In this document: positions 58,242 to 64,000 of the stretch, piece by piece
Layout of the letters: every line of letters starts with the position of its first letter
Numbering within the stretch: the first letter of the stretch is position 1
Assembly: GCA_049976505.1 (NCBI GenBank)
Contig: JBMFIC010000006.1
Location: forward strand, 23,253 to 87,252
Length of the DNA stretch: 64,000 bases
Reading direction: 5' to 3'
Origin: CAYFFZ01 sp049976505
GTDB lineage: Archaea > Thermoproteota > Nitrososphaeria > Conexivisphaerales > UBA164
Notes under the pieces: model-generated
Told to the model about the DNA's origin: nothing
What the model saw: only the letters and a program-made list of their open reading frames with translations
The model's database searches: none
Position numbers and translations under genes: made by a program

Positions 58242-59369
58242 ATGCGCGTTACAGTTTCCGACATAAAGGGCGACGTTGGTTCTCTTGCAGGACACGTTAA
58301 GCCCCATCCAAGACAGCTGAAGGCAGCTGACGAACAGCTCAGCGATGCCGTCAAGACGAGAAAGATAAAGGACTACTTCGTCAGCAGGGTCGGCGACGAC
58401 ATTCATCTGATAATGACCCACGAGAACGGCGAGGACGCAAGGGAGGTGCACGAGGTTGCGTGGAACGCGCTTAAGGCAGCTGCCGAGGAGGCCGAGAAGC
58501 TAGGGCTCTACGCGGCCGGCCAGGATCTGCTCAAGGAGGCCTTCAGCGGAAACGTGAGAGGAATGGGTCCGGGAGTTGCTGAGATGGAGTTCGAGGAGAG
58601 GAAGGCGGAGCCAATCGTAATCTTCATGGCCGACAAGACAAGCCCGAGCGCGTTCAACCTGCCCTTCTCGAGAATATATGCAGACCCATTCACGACTTCC
58701 GGCCTCGTGATCGATTCAAGGATTCATGAGGGGTTCAGGATACAGGTCCTGGACCAGAGGAGCGGCGACGTGCTGGACTTTTCGCTGCCCGAGGAGCTTC
58801 ACGATTACCTCGCAGTTGTAGGGGACCTGGTAAGGTTCTCCATAAAGAGGGTAATTTCAAAGGACAGCGAGCTCGGGGTTGCCGCCGTAGTGTCGACTGA
58901 GAAGCTGAACAAGATAGCAGGAAAGTACGTGGGCAAGGACGACCCTGTGGCTATAGCGAGGGCCCAGTCAGGATTCCCTGCGGTTGGAGAGCTGCTTCAG
59001 CCTTTCATGACACCCCATCTTGTTCCCGGATGGATGAGAGGATCTCACGTTGGGCCCCTGTTCCCATCATCTGTGGAGGATGCGGATCCCACGTACTTTG
59101 ATGGGCCCCCAAGGGTAGTTGCCATAGGCTTCATGCTGAAGAACGGAACCATAGTGGGCGAAGAGAGCGATCCAAGGCCTGGCAACCACAGACCAGTCGA
59201 CTACTTCAGAGGAAAGGAGTTCGACTATGCAAGGAACTTGGCGATGAACATTGCGTTATACATGAGACAGCACGGCCCGTTCATGTTTGAGAGGCTGCCA
59301 GAGGAGGAGATGGAGTACACGACGCTCAGCGAAGTTCTGAAGAGGATACTGGAGAAGAAGAGGAAGTAA
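58242..59369 (+). CDS. fbp: Fructose 1,6-bisphosphate aldolase/phosphatase (bifunctional)
   Basis: The archaeal gluconeogenic enzyme that condenses DHAP and GAP and dephosphorylates the product. The 375 residues show the start VTVSDIKGDVGSLAGH, GMGPGVAEMEFEERKAEP, ADKTSPSAFNLP and the C-terminal HVGPLFPSS and RPGNHRPVDYFRGKEFDYAR. Length and motifs are full. A TATA-like CAATATATACC at about 58209-58219 fits the ATG at 58242. It is convergent with the PfkB gene without overlap. Confidence 0.97.
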   Translation: MRVTVSDIKGDVGSLAGHVKPHPRQLKAADEQLSDAVKTRKIKDYFVSRVGDDIHLIMTHENGEDAREVHEVAWNALKAAAEEAEKLGLYAAGQDLLKEAFSGNVRGMGPGVAEMEFEERKAEPIVIFMADKTSPSAFNLPFSRIYADPFTTSGLVIDSRIHEGFRIQVLDQRSGDVLDFSLPEELHDYLAVVGDLVRFSIKRVISKDSELGVAAVVSTEKLNKIAGKYVGKDDPVAIARAQSGFPAVGELLQPFMTPHLVPGWMRGSHVGPLFPSSVEDADPTYFDGPPRVVAIGFMLKNGTIVGEESDPRPGNHRPVDYFRGKEFDYARNLAMNIALYMRQHGPFMFERLPEEEMEYTTLSEVLKRILEKKRK

Positions 59370-60239
59370 TCAAGAGGCCTTTGAGATATTTTTTCTCAGC
59401 TCCGCAGCCCTATCCAGCAGCATTCTTACGCTCACAGCCTTAAGTATGCATGCCCTTTCTGGCCTGGCAATCGTGGCAAGGTGACCAAGAGCCATGCCCA
59501 GCTCAGGGCCATCGAGAAGAAGGCCATAGAGGAAGCCGCTGTCGAAGATGTCTCCCATGCCTATGCCGTCAAACACGTTCACGGGCTCTATTCTCAGCTC
59601 TAGCTTTCTGTCCTTTCCGTAGAACCATATGCTGTTTCCCCTGAAGTAAATGATGTTCCTGGCTCCAAGCGCTCTCAGAGCCTCAATGCCGGCTGGACCG
59701 GTCCTCCCCGTGAGCGTCCTCAGCTCCCTTTCGTTGACCTTCAGGTAGTCTACGTGCCTGAGCGCCCTCAGGAGCTCATCGTTTCTGAAGTATTCAACTG
59801 GTCCCGTCTTTCTTCTCCTTATAAACCCCTGAGGATCAACATAGATGATTCCGACCCCGCTCTCCTTGGCCTGTGATATAATCTGCGGGCTAACCTCGTT
59901 GGATACCCCGTTGACGAGCAAAGCGTCAGATTCTATATTGCCTTCAACTTCGCATCCGAGGCTCGTTATCCTCAGTGCCCTCTTCTTCTTCCCAAATATC
60001 TCAAATCCGTCGCAGGCAGAGCACCTTTTCCCTTTAACAGCTATCCCCCTCTCCTTCAGGTACTTGATGAAGTCGTCGTGCGCTTCGGAGTAGTTCGAGA
60101 GAAGCTCCAGAGAAATGTCCTCAGCCCCAAGCAGCGAAAGGGAAGCGTAGCTCGGAGGACCTCCTATGCAGAAGTAGCTCAGCCTGTTCACGTGTATCAG
60201 GTCCCATGTGAAGTTTCCCACCAGAGATATCCTGAGCAT
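59370..60239 (-). CDS. PfkB-family carbohydrate kinase
   Basis: A 289-residue ribokinase-fold protein. The N-terminal GNFTWDLIHV and GGPPSYASLSLLGAE resemble myo-inositol/cytidine kinase-like members. The catalytic loop reads DGIGMGDIFDSGF instead of the usual D-T-x-G-A-G-D-x-F, with Gly-Met-Gly in place of Gly-Ala-Gly but the catalytic Asp retained. Three Cys cluster near residue 75 (RCSAC). Substrate uncertain. It abuts fbp tail to tail. Confidence 0.87.
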   Translation of the reverse strand: MLRISLVGNFTWDLIHVNRLSYFCIGGPPSYASLSLLGAEDISLELLSNYSEAHDDFIKYLKERGIAVKGKRCSACDGFEIFGKKKRALRITSLGCEVEGNIESDALLVNGVSNEVSPQIISQAKESGVGIIYVDPQGFIRRRKTGPVEYFRNDELLRALRHVDYLKVNERELRTLTGRTGPAGIEALRALGARNIIYFRGNSIWFYGKDRKLELRIEPVNVFDGIGMGDIFDSGFLYGLLLDGPELGMALGHLATIARPERACILKAVSVRMLLDRAAELRKNISKAS

Positions 60240-60284
60240 AGATTACAAAAGTTAATTTATAAGCGAAATAATAACCTTTAGTCT

Positions 60285-61055
60285 ATGGCTCTTGTGGAGC
60301 CTGGGGACAGGATCGAGATAATCGCGGTAAGAGGCATGCCGGACGTTAAGCCCGGAGATGACGTAGCCCAGCTAATATATGATGCTGTGGTCAGGAGCGG
60401 AATTCAGGTCGAGGACGGGGACATATTCGTCATCGCATCCAAGATAGTTGCAAAGGCTGAGGGAAGGATTCTGAAGCTTAACGAGATAACCCCCAGCGCC
60501 TTCTCGATCAGGGCATCAAGGATAGTTAAGAAGGACCCGCGCGAAGTAGAGGCAATTCTGATGGCCTCAAGAAGAATAATAAGGATGAGAAGGGGAATAT
60601 TTCTTGCAGAAACGGAGTTCGGCGTAGTGGCTGCTAACGCTGGGATCGACAAGAGCAACGTGCAGGGCGAGGACGTTGTGCTTCTGCTCCCAAAGGACCC
60701 GGACAGGTCAGCAAGAAAAATAAGAAAGAGGCTAGAGAAGCTCTTCAACAGAAGGCTCGCTGTAATAATAAGCGACACGTATGGCAGGACATGGAGGGAG
60801 GGTCAGGTGGACATGGCAATAGGCGCAAGCGGGATAAACGTCTTTCGGGATTACAGGGGGACGCCCGACATGTACAACAGAACGCTGAAGGTCACCCTTA
60901 TAGCTCAGGCGGACGAGTTGGCCTCCGCGGCAGAGCTTGTAATGGGAAAGAGAAAGGGCGTTCCAGTCGCAATAATAAAACACTACCTTTATGAAGCAAC
61001 CGACGTGCCAGCAAGAAGGCTTAACAGGAGGGACTCTAAGGACCTGTACCGTTAA
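60285..61055 (+). CDS. cofE: Coenzyme F420:L-glutamate ligase CofE
   Basis: Adds gamma-glutamyl residues to F420-0. The 256-residue protein contains IEIIAVRGMPDVKPGDD, DIFVIASKIVAKAEGR, VVAANAGIDKSNV and VIISDTYGRTWREGQVDMAIGASGI, all conserved in CofE. It shows that the organism makes coenzyme F420. A TATA-like GTTAATTTATAA about 27 nt upstream supports ATG 60285. The 3' end overlaps the convergent DNA ligase by 20 nt. Confidence 0.95.
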   Translation: MALVEPGDRIEIIAVRGMPDVKPGDDVAQLIYDAVVRSGIQVEDGDIFVIASKIVAKAEGRILKLNEITPSAFSIRASRIVKKDPREVEAILMASRRIIRMRRGIFLAETEFGVVAANAGIDKSNVQGEDVVLLLPKDPDRSARKIRKRLEKLFNRRLAVIISDTYGRTWREGQVDMAIGASGINVFRDYRGTPDMYNRTLKVTLIAQADELASAAELVMGKRKGVPVAIIKHYLYEATDVPARRLNRRDSKDLYR

Positions 61056-62814
61056 CTATAGCTTTCTTCTTCTGGTTTCTGTACATCTCAATGAGCTCCT
61101 GAACCGTTGTCGCATCCTCGGGTCCCTTATCATCCCTTATCCTTCCGGTGAACCTCGGAAACCTGAGAGCGAGCCCGGCTCCCTCCTTAAGCACCCCGAA
61201 GGCAGCCGTGTGCACTGGGCTGAGAGTTATTTCCTGTGCCTGTACCTCTATAACGACCTTCGGCTCGAACCAGACGTCGGCCTCCATCTTTGATGACACC
61301 CTTGCATGTATGTGCGGTATTCTGTATGGGTCAAGTATCTGAGGGAACCTCTTGAGGTCCTCGTCTGTGAATCCAGCTCCAACCTTGCACACGGTATAGA
61401 ACGTGTCAGTGTCCTTGTCATAGACGGCGGTGAGCAAGGTCCCGTAGGTTCCTGCCCTCCTTCCCCTGCCGTAGAACGCCCCCACTACAACGAGATCCAG
61501 CGTGTCAGCCAGCTCGCCCTGGTAGTCCCTCTTCAGCTTTATCCAGGAGAAGCCCCTGGCTCCTGCTCTGTAGATTGAAAGGGGATCCTTGAGCACAAGG
61601 CCCTCGCACCCATCGGTAATGGCCTGCTCCATGAAGCTCTCTATCTCCTTTGGATCGGTGCTTTCTATGTGAGTTGCAAACTGCACCCTTTCGTCCTTTC
61701 TAACCGTCTGCCACAGAATCTTTCTCCTTTCAACGAGAGGCAGGTCCACCAGCTGTTTTCCATCAACGTACATTATGTCAAACAGGAACAGCGACACCGG
61801 GTACATCTTCATGGCCTCCTCGACTCCGTACTTTCTCCTCCTGTGCATAAGCTCCTGGAAAGGGTAGAACTCCCCTGTGTCCGGATCCACGGCCACGGCT
61901 TCTCCCTCCACTATTGCCTCGTTTGCGCTGATGTTTTTCTGGGCCAGCTCAATTATATCGGGATAGTGCATGGTGATGTTCTCAAGCCTCCTAGAGTAGA
62001 GGATAACCTCATTGCCTTTCTTATGAATCTGAACCCTTTCTCCATCGTACTTGTACTCCGCTATGCATCCGTTCTTCATGTATTCGAGTGCCTCCTGGGC
62101 CGTCGGAACCCTCTCAGCCAGCATGGGCCTTATTGGCCTTCCAACCTGAATTCCTATCTTTTTCACTTCGTCAATTCCTCTGAGGGCAAGCGTGGAGGCT
62201 ACTAGACCTAGATCGCCTGAGAGGTTGTACGCCCTTTCAAGTATGTCTCTCCAGTCCTTCGACCCAGCAAAGGCAAGCGCAAGCGCGTCGAGAACGGTGT
62301 AGTCGGCTACGCCAAGCCTCAGGGTTCCCAGGACGATCTTAACGAGGTACTTTGCCTCATCCGGCTCAGCGTCGTTCAGGAGGCTCATGAAGTAGGCAAG
62401 CTTCATGTCCTGGGATCCTTTGCCCGTTGTCCTGGCTATCTTTTCAAGGACCGAGTAGACCCTCTTTATAGTAAGCGGCTGCGTGAAGAACGTCATCTGC
62501 CTTCTGTTCTTCACGATCTCCCTCGCAACGTCTCCAAGGTCCCCAACCTTCTTGTACTCCTCTTCAATCCTCTCCTCGCTCAGTCCCGAGTACTTGCTGA
62601 GGGCCCTTATAACGGTCTTTTCAGCGACCCCCAGCTCAACCCCCATGTAGTCCGGATAGATCTTTCCCTGTGTAAGGTAGATGACCTTGTCTATCTCGTC
62701 CTTCTGCACCGAGTTGAAGAGATGCGCGAGTATGGATGTAAGCTCGGTTCTTTTTGTTGTGTCCTCCATCTGAATGAAATGATCAACTATAACTTTGAAG
62801 GGGGTCTCACTCAT
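61036..62814 (-). CDS. lig: ATP-dependent DNA ligase
   Basis: Seals nicks during replication and repair. The 592-residue archaeal/eukaryotic type ligase has the adenylation motif AEYKYDGERVQIH with the nucleophilic Lys, then SRRLENITMHYPDI, EGEAVAVD, EGLVLKDPLS and SWIKLKRDY (motifs III to V). The start is placed at ATG 62814 (MSETPFKVIVDHFI), where homologues begin and which has a TATA box about 29 nt upstream; 16 in-frame codons before it, including two ATGs, lie in the promoter. Confidence 0.96.
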   Translation of the reverse strand: MSETPFKVIVDHFIQMEDTTKRTELTSILAHLFNSVQKDEIDKVIYLTQGKIYPDYMGVELGVAEKTVIRALSKYSGLSEERIEEEYKKVGDLGDVAREIVKNRRQMTFFTQPLTIKRVYSVLEKIARTTGKGSQDMKLAYFMSLLNDAEPDEAKYLVKIVLGTLRLGVADYTVLDALALAFAGSKDWRDILERAYNLSGDLGLVASTLALRGIDEVKKIGIQVGRPIRPMLAERVPTAQEALEYMKNGCIAEYKYDGERVQIHKKGNEVILYSRRLENITMHYPDIIELAQKNISANEAIVEGEAVAVDPDTGEFYPFQELMHRRRKYGVEEAMKMYPVSLFLFDIMYVDGKQLVDLPLVERRKILWQTVRKDERVQFATHIESTDPKEIESFMEQAITDGCEGLVLKDPLSIYRAGARGFSWIKLKRDYQGELADTLDLVVVGAFYGRGRRAGTYGTLLTAVYDKDTDTFYTVCKVGAGFTDEDLKRFPQILDPYRIPHIHARVSSKMEADVWFEPKVVIEVQAQEITLSPVHTAAFGVLKEGAGLALRFPRFTGRIRDDKGPEDATTVQELIEMYRNQKKKAIVNGTGP

Positions 62815-62837
62815 AATACTCATTATAAAATTACGCA

Positions 62838-62850
62838 CGTATAAACTTAT
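62838..62850 (-). promoter_or_regulatory. TATA box of the DNA ligase gene
   Basis: On the minus strand CATAAGTTTATAC lies about 24-36 nt upstream of ATG 62814, consistent with leaderless initiation at the ligase start. Confidence 0.5.
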
Positions 62851-62921
62851 GTCAAGCGTCACGTATCAAGCTCTAGCTTGCAACGGCCTCCATCAGGAGT
62901 GAAGGCGCATTTCTGAAAAAC

Positions 62922-62930
62922 TTTTAAAAA
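62922..62930 (+). promoter_or_regulatory. TATA box of tRNA-Ser
   Basis: TTTTAAAAA lies 29-37 nt upstream of the tRNA-Ser 5' end, implying a short 5' leader removed by RNase P. Confidence 0.5.
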
Positions 62931-62958
62931 TCTCCCGCAGTAAGAGTAAGTGGCAAAA

Positions 62959-63043
62959 GCCGGGGTCCCCTAACCTGGTATGGGGCAGGCCTGCTAAGTC
63001 TGTGGGCGTTAAGCCCGTGCGGGTTCAAATCCCGCCCCCGGCG
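62959..63043 (+). tRNA. tRNA-Ser (GCT anticodon)
   Basis: An 85-nt class II tRNA: acceptor GCCGGGG/CCCCGGC, anticodon stem CAGGC/GTCTG around loop CTGCTAA (anticodon GCT), long variable arm GGGC-GTTAA-GCCC, T arm GCGGG-TTCAAAT-CCCGC, discriminator G. There is no intron and no encoded CCA. Confidence 0.97.
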
Positions 63044-64000
63044 TCCTAATTTAGGGCTCTACACCTGAGGAAAAATCTGCCTCTATATAATGTGAGTGGC
63101 AAGAAGGAAATATACTACGAAAGGTGACCGTCATGGTAGCTCAAGAGGGTAAAGCCCGGGCTGATGACTCCAGAGGAAAAAGGAGCGCTGCTGCTCGAGT
63201 GCCTGGGCAAGCTGGAGAACCAGGACCTGAACACTGGCCGCACTGAGAAACACGCCGCAACGCTTCTCAGCATCAGGATGCGGATGAGCGTGAAGTTAAG
63301 AGAGGACACAGAAAGCGTCGTGGGGTGGGTAAACGAGTCCGGCCTCGAGCCCTGTTCTTTAGAGCTGACAATAAGGACGCCCTGCACCTTATCCGGGCTG
63401 GCAAGTTTCTCGGTCAGGACCATATGATGGCTCTTAATGCAATTGCAAAAACGCATCCCTTAAAATTGAGTCAATATCTTTCTCGGGCCGTTTCAGGCGA
63501 GCTATGTAATGATCGTGATCGTGAGCGCTTTAAGGGCTTGTCATCAGCGATCGCCTCTGATTTTACAGTCAGAACATGTTATGCGTCCCGTTAAAGGGAC
63601 TGCTAGCAAGCCTGGTTCTATTCATTTTCGCATCATATGGAATGCTAATAAATGAATTATCATCTAGATTTCAGATTCTTTAACAACTTATAAGCTAAGA
63701 GCTACAGCTAATATGGAAAAAGAAAAGACTTGCAAACTAAAAGGTGAACCAAGCTTATGTGAAGGCCTATCTACAGTTATTCGGTTAGACATGCGACATA
63801 CTTTTTGATTTGATTCTGTGTCAAACGGTCATCCATGCATGGCATCGTGGCGCAGTGATGACTCCCATGTCCTTTATAGGTGGCCCAGAATGAGCTCAAA
63901 AAATTAAACAGAGCAAAAATCCGTTTGTAGTCTAAGGCTCAGTTCATAAGGTAAAGGCTCTTTCTAAAATTATTTTTAAAGACTGGAGAAGCCTTTCCAT
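63044..64000. other. Nearly 1 kb without a recognised gene
   Basis: After tRNA-Ser, nothing recognisable remains to the window end. A TATA-like CTCTATATAATG (about 63081-63092) and an AAGGTGA before an ATG at 63134 look like expression signals, but that frame closes after 37 codons. An 87-codon frame from ATG 63164 and an 89-codon frame from 63325 overlap each other and resemble no family. From 63600 the DNA becomes strongly AT-rich. It could hold a decayed gene, an RNA gene or a regulatory region of the next gene. Confidence 0.4.
63164..63427 (+). CDS. Doubtful 87-residue reading frame
   Basis: The frame begins MTPEEKGALLLECLGKLENQ and has a helix-like, charged first half; the second half (CSLELTIRTPCTLSGLASF) looks less protein-like. 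No family match is recognised, and its ATG lacks its own ribosome-binding site. The SD-like AAGGTGA upstream points to ATG 63134 in another frame, so a frameshifted relic is possible. Listed only because it is the longest plausible frame in the stretch. Confidence 0.25.
   Translation: MTPEEKGALLLECLGKLENQDLNTGRTEKHAATLLSIRMRMSVKLREDTESVVGWVNESGLEPCSLELTIRTPCTLSGLASFSVRTI

Noticed and set aside
63325..63594. 89-residue rightward frame starting GTG-like at 63325
   Set aside because: It overlaps the frame at 63164 in another phase, has no ribosome-binding signal and no recognisable sequence.
63831..63900. A tRNA-like start (GTGGCGCAG) near 63850
   Set aside because: No acceptor, anticodon or T stem could be folded around it.
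62959..64000. RNase P RNA or SRP RNA in the gene-poor end
   Set aside because: GAGGAAAAAGG and ACAGAAAGC looked suggestive, but the conserved GAGGAAAGTCC and matching P4 partner are missing, and no SRP helix 8 core (GGAA tetraloop with asymmetric loop) was found.
1..64000. CRISPR arrays, toxin-antitoxin pairs and restriction systems
   Set aside because: No regularly spaced direct repeats were seen, and no cas, nuclease-methylase or small paired toxin genes were recognised.

Overview
The window is archaeal chromosome. It carries eukaryote-like ribosomal proteins (eL8/L7Ae, eS28, eL24, eL30), PCNA, a primase large subunit, SRP54, Alba, tRNA-splicing endonuclease, archaeal NusA, a geranylgeranyl reductase of archaeal lipid synthesis, F420 synthesis (CofE), and TATA boxes centred about 27 nt upstream of start codons, which points to leaderless mRNAs. 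RNA polymerase subunit A is one unsplit 1247-residue gene and subunit B is also unsplit. Unsplit rpoA is known from Thaumarchaeota, Aigarchaeota and Korarchaeota, so a deep-branching, probably thermophilic TACK-type archaeon is likely; I cannot fix the lineage from this window.

Layout. 1-6755: a ribosomal operon running into NDK (cut by the window edge), PCNA with a small membrane protein, PriL, SRP54, a Dph6-like ligase and an archaeal MtaB/CDKAL1-type methylthiotransferase. 6756-10178: an AT-rich spacer, then an unknown protein, an erythrin-VIT1 fusion, a WCAPC thioredoxin with an unknown partner and a small membrane protein. 10189-13941: a three-gene ABC export-type operon (ATPase, large secreted anchored protein, FtsX/MacB-like permease). 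14062-18705: a compact B12-mutase operon (small subunit, MeaB, large subunit, cobalamin adenosyltransferase) ending tail-to-tail with a thiolase. 18763-22662: an MBL hydrolase, a phytol/dolichol-kinase-like protein and an ABC-2 transporter pair. 22663-23614: a gene-poor island with tRNA-Thr and repeats. 23615-34220: the transcription/translation supercluster rpoH-rpoB-rpoA-L30e-nusA-S12-S7 followed by PINA. 34319-43659: radical SAM/B12 protein, RNA-processing MBL protein, geranylgeranyl reductase, ribokinase, a tight Ala-Leu-Arg tRNA cluster, EndA, a PhoU-like protein and a K+-independent-type H+-pyrophosphatase. 43846-53380: ITPase-like protein, Elp3, HAD, cyclase, thiolase/DUF35 pair, pyruvate kinase and a two-gene pilin-like surface operon. 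53493-62814: DUF151 protein, NadM, Alba, a short Xer-type recombinase, MFS transporter with aminotransferase, FBP aldolase/phosphatase, PfkB kinase, CofE and DNA ligase. 62959-64000: tRNA-Ser(GCT), then almost 1 kb with no recognisable gene.

The genes are tightly packed. Same-strand neighbours often share ATGA or TTGA stop/start overlaps, many genes use TTG or GTG starts, and convergent pairs frequently overlap by 4-20 nt. Metabolically the window supports gluconeogenesis (FBP aldolase/phosphatase), lower glycolysis (pyruvate kinase), methylmalonyl-CoA/succinyl-CoA interconversion with dedicated B12 adenylation, and PPi-driven proton pumping.

The most unusual structure is a 151-bp repeat present twice in opposite orientation (23408-23558 and 43687-43837), identical in length and about 84 % identical by hand count, plus a partial third copy at 22721-22757. 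It has hairpin-rich ends resembling IS200/IS605-type ends but no transposase nearby. One copy abuts a gene start and appears to supply its Shine-Dalgarno sequence.
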